In this document: in pieces, positions 7,121 to 14,578 of the stretch | Layout of the letters: each line of letters begins with the position of its first letter | Position numbering within the stretch: position 1 is the first letter of the stretch | Source of the DNA: Tsukamurella paurometabola | Lineage (GTDB): Bacteria; Actinomycetota; Actinomycetes; Mycobacteriales; Mycobacteriaceae | Length of the DNA: 64,000 nt | Direction: 5' to 3' | Assembly: GCF_900631615.1 (NCBI RefSeq) | Contig: NZ_LR131273.1 | Coordinates: forward strand, 2,822,850 to 2,886,849 | Made by a program: the position numbers and the translations under genes | The notes under the pieces: generated by a model | The model's input: only the letters and a program-made list of their open reading frames with translations | Told to the model about the DNA's origin: nothing | Database searches by the model: none

Positions 7121-8259
7121 TGACGAGCCTTACCTACCAAGTTGCCGCGGCGGCTCCCGCCGCGCCCCCGCTCTGGCGCATTCTGAGCCAGGCCGGGTTC
7201 TTCGGCGCGCTGGCCCTCGCGGGCGGGCTGTTCCTCGCACTGGCCTTCCTCCTGCCCGCCACGGCGCGCGGCGGTGCGGCCGACCGCGCCCTGCGTGGTC
7301 TCGTTCCGTACGTCGCGGCGTTCACGGTGATCGCCGCCTATGCGCAGTACGCGGGGCGGATCGCTCGGAGCAAGCTGGGTGTGTCCTTCGCCGAGGCGCT
7401 CTCGCCGGGCCGGTTCGGTGCGTACCTGGATCTGCCGAAGGAGAAGGGGGCGTGGATCTCCGCCGCTGCGATGGCGACCGTGCAGCTCGGTCTCTTCGCT
7501 CTCGCGGTCGCGCTCCTGCTGGCTGTGTGGCGGTTGCGGGGCCGGGCCGCGGCGGCCACGGCGGGAGTCGGCTTCGCGGTCGTGGTGCTCGCCGCGTCGG
7601 CGCCCAGTCTCACGACCGCGGTGCTGGGCATGGACGCCGCCGCCAACCGCGTGCTCAAGCTGGTGCACATCCTCGCGTGTGTCGTCTGGCTCGGCGGGCT
7701 GTTCGTGCTCGTGGCGGCCGGCCTGCGGGCGCGGCGCTCCGGGGCCGACGGTGCCGGCGCCTTCGAGCGCATGTGGGTGCGGTTCAGCGCGTGGGCGATG
7801 GGCGCGGTCATCGCGGTCGGCGTCAGCGGCCTGTGGCTCACCTGGGTGCACGTCGGATCGTTCGCGCAGTTCGTCACCACGCCGTACGGCCGGTACCTGC
7901 TGATCAAGCTGGCCCTGGTGGTCGGCATGGTCGCCGCGGGCGTCTACAACGTGCGCGTGCTCATCCCCGCGATCCGGCGGGCGCGCCTGGCCGGCGACGA
8001 GGGCACCGTCGTCCGGCTGGCCCTGCACCACTTCCCGAAGGTCGTCGCGGCCGAGGCCGTCGCCGGGATCGGCGTCCTGCTCGTCGTGCCCTTCCTGTCG
8101 GGCTCCGCGCGCAAGCAGGCCGACGGTGCGGCTGCCGGCCCCTTCGACTGGGAGGCCTTCGGCATCGGCGCGTTGCTCGTCGTGCTGCTGATCGCCGCGT
8201 GCACCGCTGCGGTCCGGCTCGGAGCGGACCGCCCCGCCGACGCCGCCCCTGCCGGCTAG
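7120..8259 (+). CDS. CopD-domain membrane protein
   Basis: A 379-residue protein with about nine membrane segments. The middle region contains the CopD-type core: VLKLVHILACVVWLGGLF, with His in a membrane segment, then GRYLLIKLALVVGMVAAG and the loop Asn-Val-Arg before the following segments. CopD proteins are implicated in copper import or delivery, and related proteins bind heme or support cytochrome oxidase. There is no periplasmic CopC domain. The start has no Shine-Dalgarno and lies on an iron-box-like promoter, so metal-linked regulation is plausible. The 3' end overlaps the convergent GNAT gene by 4 bp. Confidence 0.72.
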   Translation: MTSLTYQVAAAAPAAPPLWRILSQAGFFGALALAGGLFLALAFLLPATARGGAADRALRGLVPYVAAFTVIAAYAQYAGRIARSKLGVSFAEALSPGRFGAYLDLPKEKGAWISAAAMATVQLGLFALAVALLLAVWRLRGRAAAATAGVGFAVVVLAASAPSLTTAVLGMDAAANRVLKLVHILACVVWLGGLFVLVAAGLRARRSGADGAGAFERMWVRFSAWAMGAVIAVGVSGLWLTWVHVGSFAQFVTTPYGRYLLIKLALVVGMVAAGVYNVRVLIPAIRRARLAGDEGTVVRLALHHFPKVVAAEAVAGIGVLLVVPFLSGSARKQADGAAAGPFDWEAFGIGALLVVLLIAACTAAVRLGADRPADAAPAG

Positions 8260-8942
8260 CGCGACGGGACGCGGACGACTTCGAGCGGCACCGTGCTCGT
8301 GTGGTGGAAACCCATCGCGTCGTAGAGCTTCTGCGCGGGGTTGTCGTCCGAGGTGTGCAGGAACGGGACGTCGCCGCGCTCGCGGATGCCGTGGGCGACG
8401 GCGCGGATCAGCCGGGAGGCCAAACCCCGCCCGCGCGCCTCGGGAGCGGTGCACACCGCGCTGATCTCGGTCCACCCCTGCGGATGCATGCGCTCGCCGG
8501 CCATCGCGATGAGTGCTCCGTCGCCGTCCCGGATGCCGAGATACGTGCCCAGCTCGATGGTGCGCGGCAGGAACGGCCCGGGCTTGGTCCGCTCGACGAG
8601 CGCCGCCATCTCGGGCACGTCGGCGACGGTGAGCCGCACGGCCTCCGGGGCGGGCGCGGTCTCCACGCTGGCGCCGTCGTACTGCACCAGGCCGATCGTC
8701 TCCACCACGGACCACCCCGCCGGGAGTGGTGTCGCACGGTCGCGCAGGAGTGCGGTCCCATCCGTTCCGGTCAGGCGGGCGACGTCGGCGTAGTCCTCGT
8801 CGGTGAGCGCTCGCGGGTGCCCGTAGAACACGGACACGTCGGGGTGGTACCGCTGGATCCGGCCCGCGGACAGCCGGAACCGCGCGTGCGGGCCGGAGAG
8901 TGCGGCGTTGACGGGGTCGGCGAGGACGGTGCGCTCGGTCAC
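8256..8942 (-). CDS. GNAT N-acetyltransferase (FR47-like)
   Basis: A 228-residue acetyltransferase. The catalytic fold is in the C-terminal half (about 120-225): ISAVCTAPEARGRGLASRLI holds the acetyl-CoA-binding loop, and HTSDDNPAQKLYDAMGFH is the conserved end typical of FR47-like members. The N-terminal half is a degenerate GNAT-like lobe. The substrate is unknown. It lies 27 bp downstream of the START-domain gene on the same strand and may be the last member of that operon. Confidence 0.8.
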   Translation of the reverse strand: MTERTVLADPVNAALSGPHARFRLSAGRIQRYHPDVSVFYGHPRALTDEDYADVARLTGTDGTALLRDRATPLPAGWSVVETIGLVQYDGASVETAPAPEAVRLTVADVPEMAALVERTKPGPFLPRTIELGTYLGIRDGDGALIAMAGERMHPQGWTEISAVCTAPEARGRGLASRLIRAVAHGIRERGDVPFLHTSDDNPAQKLYDAMGFHHTSTVPLEVVRVPSR

Positions 8943-8969
8943 GAGCCGATCATGGCAGACGGGCGCGGG

Positions 8970-9362
8970 TCAGAGTGCGGCGGCGGCGTCCGCGAGGCGC
9001 GGCAGCACCACGTCGCGCCAGCCGGGGCCCATGCGTTCGAAGGCGGCGGCCATGCGCTTGTCGTCCAGGTCGAATCCGCTGTGCTCCAGGAAGACGCGCG
9101 TGCCGCGCCCCTCGGGGCGCAGCGTCCACGCGAGTGTCCACTGGCTGGTGAAGGTGTAGACGAAGCGCTCGGGGGCGACGGATTCGAGCACGCGGCACGG
9201 CTGCGGGCCGAAGCCCGGCATGTCCAGGGTGAACTCGTGGCCGACCTCCGCCCCGATGTCGCCCTCGGCCCACCACCGCCGAAGCAGTTCCGGCTCGGTG
9301 AGCGCGCGCCACACGGCGGCCGGGGCGGCGGCGACGAACTGATCCAGTGTGATGGCGGCCAT
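8970..9362 (-). CDS. SRPBCC/AHSA1-like protein
   Basis: A 130-residue single-domain START/Bet v1-like protein of the AHSA1 type. Diagnostic parts are APAAVWRALTEPELLRRWW near the N-terminus, the strand containing GHEFTLDMPG, and the final helix with FERMGPGWRDVVLPRL. Such proteins bind hydrophobic ligands and are very often encoded directly after an ArsR regulator, as here (the start abuts the arsR stop). Ligand and role are unknown. Confidence 0.85.
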   Translation of the reverse strand: MAAITLDQFVAAAPAAVWRALTEPELLRRWWAEGDIGAEVGHEFTLDMPGFGPQPCRVLESVAPERFVYTFTSQWTLAWTLRPEGRGTRVFLEHSGFDLDDKRMAAAFERMGPGWRDVVLPRLADAAAAL

Positions 9363-9686
9363 TCACAACTCCTCTGCGACGTCGGCGAGCGCGGAGAGCC
9401 GTGCGCGCCAGAACTTCTCGAACGGGTGCAACCACTCGCCGAGGTCCGCCAGCGGCTCCGCCGTGAGCCGGTAGATCCGGCGGCGGCCCTCGGGGGAGTC
9501 CGCGACGAGTCCCGCGTCGCGGAGCACCTTGAGGTGCTCCGCCACGGCCGGGCGGCTCAGCGTGAACCGCTCGCTGAGCTCGCCCGCGGCGAGCGGCCCC
9601 TCGGCGAGGATCCGGAGCAGTTCGCGGCGAACGGGATTGGCGAGCGCGAGGAAGACGCGATCGGTGCTCTCCGGCTCGGTGGTCAC
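9363..9686 (-). CDS. ArsR-family regulator
   Basis: A 107-residue winged-helix repressor: ALANPVRRELLRILAEGPL, ELSERFTLSRPAVAEHLKVL as recognition helix, and wing VADSPEGRRRIYRLTAEPL. It lacks the metal-binding Cys box of ArsR/SmtB sensors and belongs to the ArsR-AHSA1 pair type. It overlaps the upstream HxlR gene by 4 bp, so HxlR-ArsR-AHSA1 are translationally coupled. Confidence 0.87.
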   Translation of the reverse strand: MTTEPESTDRVFLALANPVRRELLRILAEGPLAAGELSERFTLSRPAVAEHLKVLRDAGLVADSPEGRRRIYRLTAEPLADLGEWLHPFEKFWRARLSALADVAEEL

Positions 9687-10102
9687 GGCGTCGAGGTTAT
9701 GTCGGAGATCCCCGACGTGTCAAGTTTCTCCGACGCTTTCCCGGGGTGCGCGGGCGGCACCGTCTCGAGCTGCTCGCGCCGCAGGCGATCGCGCCCCCAG
9801 GCTCCGAGTGGCGCGAGTGCCGCGTTGAGCGCCGCGCCGGACGCGGTCAGTGAGTACTCGACCTTCGGTGGCACCTGCGCGTACACCTCGCGCGTCACCA
9901 GCCCGTCCTCCTCCATCTCCCGCAGGTGCTGGGTGAGCATCTTCTCGCTCACGCCGGGCAGTCCGCGCCGCAGCTCCGCGAACCGCCGGACGCCGTGGGT
10001 CTCCAGCTCCCACAGGATCAGGCCCTTCCACTTCCCGCTCACCACGTCCAGTGCGGCGTCGATGCCGCAGATGTACGGGCCCGATCGTGTCGATCTCGCC
10101 AT
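9683..10102 (-). CDS. HxlR-family regulator
   Basis: A 139-residue regulator with the HxlR core: CGIDAALDVVSGKWKGLILW, the recognition region LPGVSEKMLTQHLREMEEDG, and wing TREVYAQVPPKVEYSLT. The ATG at 10102 follows GAGGTGG; a GTG five codons upstream is less likely. It diverges from two imine-reductase-like genes over a clear palindrome and probably represses them and its own operon. It is unusual that it heads an operon with a second regulator (ArsR). Confidence 0.85.
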   Translation of the reverse strand: MARSTRSGPYICGIDAALDVVSGKWKGLILWELETHGVRRFAELRRGLPGVSEKMLTQHLREMEEDGLVTREVYAQVPPKVEYSLTASGAALNAALAPLGAWGRDRLRREQLETVPPAHPGKASEKLDTSGISDITSTP

Positions 10103-10123
10103 GACCACCTCACTCACCAGAAG

Positions 10124-10154
10124 GTAAGTACCCCAGTAATTAGTGGGTACTTAC
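10124..10154. promoter_or_regulatory. Palindromic operator between hxlR and oxidoreductase genes
   Basis: GTAAGTACCC (10124-10133) and GGGTACTTAC (10145-10154) are perfect inverted arms separated by 11 bp. HxlR regulators commonly bind GTAC-containing palindromes of this kind. The site is 21 bp upstream of the HxlR start and 31 bp upstream of the oxidoreductase start, so one bound dimer could silence both directions. Confidence 0.78.
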
Positions 10155-10185
10155 GGAACGGACCGTTGCCATCGATGATCGAGGC

Positions 10186-11109
10186 ATGACACCGCAGACC
10201 GCAACAGCACACGAACCACGGGCCGTCTCGATCCTCGGGCTGGGAGCCATGGGGAGCGCCCTCGCTGCCGCCCTACTGGACCGCGGCCACATCCCCACGG
10301 TGTGGAACCGCGGCCCCGACCGGGGTGCGGGACTCGTCGAGCGCGGCGCGCACCGCGCCGGCACCGTCGCCGAGGCGGTCCGCCGCAGTGAGCTGATCGT
10401 CACCTGCCTGCTGCGTTACGCCTCGGTGCGCGAGACCCTCGATCCCGTCGCGGAGGAGCTCCGTGGCCGCACCCTGGTCGACCTCACCACCACGACACCC
10501 GACGAGGCCCGCGAACTCGGCGCCTGGGCCGCGGCGCACGGAATCGACTACCTCAACGGGGCGATCCTCGCGACGCCGCCGATGATCGGCGCGCCCGGTG
10601 CGCAGCTGTTCGTCAGCGGGCCGTCCGCCGTGCACGAGCGGAGCCGCCCGGTCCTCGAGGCATGGGCCGAGATCGTCTACGACGGTGCCGATCCCGGCGC
10701 CGCGTCCCTCATCGACCTCGCGATGCTCGCTGCGATGTATCAGATGTTCGCCGGCCTGCTCCACGGCGCCGCGATGGTGGCGTCGGCGGGTGTGCGGGCG
10801 ACCGACTTCGCCGCCCGAGCCGTCCCGTTCGTCGCCGCGATGGTGCCCCACTTCGCCGGTGACGCCGCGGTCATCGACGGCGGGGACTACACGGTGCCGG
10901 GCCAGCAGAGCCTGCACTTCTCGGACCTGTCCGACATCATCCGCGCCAGCGACCAGGCGGGCGCGAACTCGTCGACCATCCGGGCCGTCCAGGCGCTCAT
11001 CGCCGAGCAGGTCGCCCTCGGTTTCGGCGACGAGGGGATGGCTCGAATCTACGAGAGCCTGCGCCGCCCAGAAGCCGGCGGCGATGAGGCCGCGGAGGCC
11101 GTCGCATGA
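10186..11109 (+). CDS. NAD(P)-dependent oxidoreductase, imine-reductase-like (first of pair)
   Basis: A 307-residue member of the beta-hydroxyacid dehydrogenase/imine reductase superfamily. The Rossmann start is SILGLGAMGSALAAALL, with WNR after the second strand as is typical of NADPH-using imine reductases. The C-terminal helical domain (about residue 170 onward) forms the dimer that completes the active site. The lysine conserved in hydroxyacid dehydrogenases is not evident (IDLAMLAAMYQM at that helix), which supports the imine-reductase-like subgroup. The substrate is unknown. It overlaps the next gene by 4 bp and is probably controlled by the divergent HxlR protein. Confidence 0.75.
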   Translation: MTPQTATAHEPRAVSILGLGAMGSALAAALLDRGHIPTVWNRGPDRGAGLVERGAHRAGTVAEAVRRSELIVTCLLRYASVRETLDPVAEELRGRTLVDLTTTTPDEARELGAWAAAHGIDYLNGAILATPPMIGAPGAQLFVSGPSAVHERSRPVLEAWAEIVYDGADPGAASLIDLAMLAAMYQMFAGLLHGAAMVASAGVRATDFAARAVPFVAAMVPHFAGDAAVIDGGDYTVPGQQSLHFSDLSDIIRASDQAGANSSTIRAVQALIAEQVALGFGDEGMARIYESLRRPEAGGDEAAEAVA

Positions 11110-11990
11110 CCGGGCCCGAGGCGCCGGCGACCGTCACGGTCCTCGGCCTCGGCGCCATGGGGCACGCGATCGCCACCGCCTTCGTCAACGGCGGCCACCG
11201 CGTCACCGTGTGGAACCGGAGCCCGGGTAAGGCCGATCGCCTCGTCGCGCGCGGCGCGCGGGAGGCCGCCACCGCCGCCGAGGCCGTCCGCGCGTCCGGC
11301 CTCGTGGTCGTGTGCCTCCTCGACCAGGCGGCGTCCCGGGACGTGCTCCGCCCGCTCGCGGCGGACCTGCGCGGGCGAGTGCTCGCGGACCTGAGCTCCG
11401 ACGTCCCGCAGCGCGCTCGCGAGGCCGCCGCGTGGGCCGCCGACGAGGGCATTGACTACCTGGACGGAACGATCGTCGTCAACGTGCCGATGGTGGGCGC
11501 CGACGACGCGCTGGTCCTCTACGGCGGTCCCCGGTCCGCGTTCGAGCGACACGAGAGCACGCTGCGCTCCCTCGGCGGCGCCACCACCTACCTCGGCGAG
11601 GACCACGCCCTGCCGGCGGCGTACGACGTCGCCGTGCTCGACTACTTCTGGACGAGCATGGCAGGGCTCGTGCACGCCTTCGCGTTGGCGCGGGCGGAGG
11701 GGATCGCCGCCGCGGACCTCGCGCCCCACCTGCTCGGCAACGGCGGGCTGCTCACCTCCCTGATCCCGGCGATGGCGGCCGACATCGACGCGGGGACGTA
11801 CCCGGGCGACGCGGACAACCTGGTCATGGATGCCGCCGGGGTGGAGCACGTGCTGCACGCCGCCGCGGCGCACGGGCTCGACGTCGCGGTGTTGCTGGGC
11901 GTCGACGCGATGGCGCGGCGCGCGATCGCCCTGGGACACGGCGCCGCGGGCTGGACGGCGACCGTCGAGGCGGTCCGCCGCCCCACCTAG
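11106..11990 (+). CDS. NAD(P)-dependent oxidoreductase, imine-reductase-like (second of pair)
   Basis: A 294-residue paralogue of the preceding protein with the same architecture: TVLGLGAMGHAIATAFVNGG, VTVWNR, and a helical C-terminal half. The equivalent of the catalytic-lysine helix reads YDVAVLDYFWTSMAGLVHAF, again without lysine but with Asp and Tyr, residues that serve as proton donors in imine reductases. The two proteins could form a heterodimer, because the active site of this family is made at the subunit interface, or act on successive substrates. Start ATG overlaps the previous stop (ATGA). Confidence 0.75.
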   Translation: MTGPEAPATVTVLGLGAMGHAIATAFVNGGHRVTVWNRSPGKADRLVARGAREAATAAEAVRASGLVVVCLLDQAASRDVLRPLAADLRGRVLADLSSDVPQRAREAAAWAADEGIDYLDGTIVVNVPMVGADDALVLYGGPRSAFERHESTLRSLGGATTYLGEDHALPAAYDVAVLDYFWTSMAGLVHAFALARAEGIAAADLAPHLLGNGGLLTSLIPAMAADIDAGTYPGDADNLVMDAAGVEHVLHAAAAHGLDVAVLLGVDAMARRAIALGHGAAGWTATVEAVRRPT

Positions 11991-12051
11991 GTACGCACAA
12001 TGAGTGGATTCGGCGCTGATCCTCTCACTGTGCCCCCTACGATGGGCGGCT

Positions 12052-13083
12052 ATGGACCTCAAGGGCATCGTCACCACACCGCTGCGCGTCGTCTTCTCCA
12101 CCGCCGACGCCGCCATGTCGGCGGTCGAGGGCGGCGTCGCCGTCACCCGATTCGCCGTCCAGAACGTCGAGTCGGAGGTGAGCAACGCGCTGCACGTCGA
12201 CGCCGAGATCAGCTCCGTGACCCCGATGCAGCTGCTACAGCGCCTCGCGCAGCTGCTCGAACCCGATCGTCCCGTCGGCATCATCCTCTCCCGCGGCGGG
12301 CCGCTCGATCGGGTGCTCAAGCCCGGCGGCGTCGTCGACCGGCTCACCGAACCCGGTGGCATGCTCGAGAAACTCACCGCCCCCGGCGGCCTCCTGGACC
12401 AGGCGACCAAGGAGGACAGCCCCGTCACCCGCCTGACCACCGAGGGCGGGCCCCTGGACCGGCTCACCCGCCCCGGCGGCGTGGTCGACCAGATCACGGA
12501 GTCCGAGGGCGTGCTCGAGCGACTCACCTCCGAAGGTGGCGTCATCGACAAGCTCACCGCGCCCGACGGCGTGCTCGAGAAGCTGATGTCCAAGGACGGC
12601 GTGCTCGACAAGCTCACCGAGAAGGGCGGGGTGCTGGACAAGCTGGCCGCCAAGGACGGCGTCCTCGACAAGCTCACCGGCCAGGACGGCCTGATCGACA
12701 AGCTCACCGAGCCCAACGGGGTCATCGACCGCGCCATCGCCGACGGCGGCATCGTCGACCAGCTCCTCGGCCAGGAGGGCGCGATCGAGCGCGCCATCGC
12801 CCCCGGCGGCACGCTGGACGCCGTCTCCCAGCTCCCCGACGTCGTCGCGGAACTCAATGAGGCCGTCGCCCTCATGACCGCGGCGGTGAATCCGATGAGC
12901 GATCTCGTCAACCGTCTGCCCAAGCGCATCCTCAAGGGGCGCGAGGGGCGGGAGTCCCGCCGCGGCACCTCCACATACGACGGTGCCCCTTCGGGCCCGA
13001 CCGCTGCGCCGCCGCGCCCGAGTGCGCCCGCGTCGCGTCCCGCGGAGCCGGAAGCGGACGATTCCGCCGACTCGCCCCAGTAA
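12052..13083 (+). CDS. Decapeptide-repeat protein of unknown function
   Basis: A 343-residue protein. Residues 1-75 form a mixed helical region (FSTADAAMSAVEGGVAVTRF). Residues 81-260 consist of 18 uninterrupted ten-residue repeats, consensus x-G/D-G-V-L-D-K-L-T-x. The region about 260-300 contains a hydrophobic stretch (ELNEAVALMTAAVNPM) and SDLVNRLPKRILKG, and the end is a disordered Pro/Ala/Ser tail. There is no signal peptide. The ATG at 12052 is chosen because conserved-looking sequence begins there; an upstream in-frame GTG-type start would add 16 residues. I do not know the function. The repeats would make a series of short amphipathic helices with a glycine at each turn, suggesting a scaffold or surface-binding protein. 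Confidence 0.72.
   Translation: MDLKGIVTTPLRVVFSTADAAMSAVEGGVAVTRFAVQNVESEVSNALHVDAEISSVTPMQLLQRLAQLLEPDRPVGIILSRGGPLDRVLKPGGVVDRLTEPGGMLEKLTAPGGLLDQATKEDSPVTRLTTEGGPLDRLTRPGGVVDQITESEGVLERLTSEGGVIDKLTAPDGVLEKLMSKDGVLDKLTEKGGVLDKLAAKDGVLDKLTGQDGLIDKLTEPNGVIDRAIADGGIVDQLLGQEGAIERAIAPGGTLDAVSQLPDVVAELNEAVALMTAAVNPMSDLVNRLPKRILKGREGRESRRGTSTYDGAPSGPTAAPPRPSAPASRPAEPEADDSADSPQ
12292..12831 (+). repeat. Eighteen tandem 30-bp coding repeats
   Basis: The DNA repeats with a 30-bp period throughout residues 81-260 of the host protein. Units in the middle (about 12580-12700) are most alike, with GGCGTGCTCGACAAGCTCAC recurring; outer units have diverged. This looks like growth by unequal crossing-over inside a coding sequence. 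Confidence 0.85.
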
Positions 13084-13222
13084 CGCCGAGGCGAACCCGA
13101 GACCACTCCGAGGCGAACGCCGGGGATCCCGGCGGGCGCCCTCGTGAATCTCCGCGTAACCCTTGCCCAACTCCGGCGTGCAGCCCTTCCGTGTCGCGGT
13201 GGCCCCGACCTACTTTCGGCGC

Positions 13223-14527
13223 ATGAAGATCACAGTGCTGGGTACGGGGTACCTGGGAGCCACGCACGCGGCGTGCATGGCTGAGCTGGGCCACGAGGTG
13301 CTCGGCGTGGACGTCAACCTCAGCAAGATCGCCGCGCTGTCGGAGGGCAAGGTGCCCTTCCACGAGCCGGGACTGCCCGCCGTGCTCAAGCGGAACCTCG
13401 AGGCCGGCCGACTGCGCTTCACGGATTCCTACGAGGAGGCCGGCGCGTTCGGCGACGTGCACTTCATCGCGGTCGGCACGCCGCAGCGCAAGGGCGAGTT
13501 CGCCGCCGACATGACGTACGTGAACTCCGTGGTCGACTCCCTCGTGCCGCACCTGCGCCGCGACGCCGTGATCCTCGGCAAGTCGACGGTCCCCGTCGGC
13601 ACCACGGACCTGCTGCGGGCCCGCGCCGCAGAGCTGGTGCCGGCCGGCGTGAACGTCGAATTCGCCTGGAACCCGGAGTTCCTCCGCGAGGGCCACGCCG
13701 TCAAGGACACCCTCGAGCCCGACCGCCTCGTGATCGGCGTCGAACCCGGTGGTCGCGCCGAGGAGGCGGCGCGGGAGATCTACGCGGAGATCCTCGCTCG
13801 CGAGACCCCGTTCTTCGTCACCGATACCGCCACCGCCGAGTTGGTGAAGATCTCCGCGAACGCCTTCCTCGCCACCAAGATCTCGTTCATCAACGCCGTC
13901 GCGGAGGTCTGTGAGGCCGCGGGTGCCGACGTGGTCGCCCTCGCCGACGCGATCGGTGTGGACTCCCGCATCGGCCGCAAGTTCCTCGGTGCCGGCATCG
14001 GCTTCGGCGGCGGCTGCCTGCCCAAGGACATCCGCGCCTTCATGGCCCGCTCCGGCGAGCTCGGCGCCGGCCACATGCACGGCCTGCTCCGCGAGGTCGA
14101 CGCGATCAACATGAGCCGCCGCACCCGCATGGTGGACCTGGCCCGCGAGGCCTGTGGCGGCTCGCTGCTCGGCGCCAAGGTGGCCGTGCTCGGCGCCGCC
14201 TTCAAGCCGGACTCCGACGACGTCCGTGACTCACCGGCGCTGAACATCGCGGGCCAGATCCAGCTGCAGGGCGCCGCGGTCTCGGTGTACGACCCCGAGG
14301 CCATGGACAACTCGCGCCGCGTCTTCCCGACGCTGGACTACGCGACCACCGCGCTCGAGGCCTGCGAGGGCGCCGATGTGGTGCTGGTGCTCACCGAGTG
14401 GACCCAGTTCCGCGAGCTGGATCCGGTCGTGGTGGGCGCGGTCGTGCGCAACCCCGTGCTCCTCGACGGCCGCAACTGCATGCCGGCCGCCGACTGGGTC
14501 GCCGCCGGCTGGGAGTGCCGCGCCTGA
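13223..14527 (+). CDS. udg: UDP-glucose 6-dehydrogenase
   Basis: A 434-residue enzyme oxidising UDP-glucose to UDP-glucuronate with NAD. N-terminal Rossmann domain: ITVLGTGYLGATHAACMAELG; central helix with the conserved NAFLATKISFINAVAEVCE; active-site GFGGGCLPKD with nucleophilic Cys265; C-terminal UDP-binding domain with VLGAAFKPDSDDVRDSPAL. Length fits the family. Start at 13223 places the glycine-rich loop 8 residues from the N-terminus, as usual. The product feeds glycan or lipopolysaccharide-like cell-envelope polymers. No dedicated glycosyltransferases are next to it. Confidence 0.9.
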   Translation: MKITVLGTGYLGATHAACMAELGHEVLGVDVNLSKIAALSEGKVPFHEPGLPAVLKRNLEAGRLRFTDSYEEAGAFGDVHFIAVGTPQRKGEFAADMTYVNSVVDSLVPHLRRDAVILGKSTVPVGTTDLLRARAAELVPAGVNVEFAWNPEFLREGHAVKDTLEPDRLVIGVEPGGRAEEAAREIYAEILARETPFFVTDTATAELVKISANAFLATKISFINAVAEVCEAAGADVVALADAIGVDSRIGRKFLGAGIGFGGGCLPKDIRAFMARSGELGAGHMHGLLREVDAINMSRRTRMVDLAREACGGSLLGAKVAVLGAAFKPDSDDVRDSPALNIAGQIQLQGAAVSVYDPEAMDNSRRVFPTLDYATTALEACEGADVVLVLTEWTQFRELDPVVVGAVVRNPVLLDGRNCMPAADWVAAGWECRA

Positions 14528-14548
14528 CGACGGCGCCCACCTGGACAG

Positions 14549-14574
14549 TTCGAGTGCACACTCGTACACTCGAA
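14549..14574. promoter_or_regulatory. Nested palindromes before the lipase-like gene
   Basis: TTCGAGTG (14549-14556) is repeated inverted as CACTCGAA (14567-14574), and inside lies CGAGTGCACACTCG (14551-14564), itself a palindrome. The block ends 4 bp before the GTG start, so a repressor bound here would sit on the promoter. No regulator gene is adjacent, so the binding protein must be encoded elsewhere. Confidence 0.6.
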
Positions 14575-14578
14575 TGTT

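Noticed and set aside
12292-12831. 30-bp periodic DNA that could be taken for a CRISPR array
   Set aside because: The units are contiguous without spacers, vary at third codon positions and encode an in-frame decapeptide; no cas genes are present.
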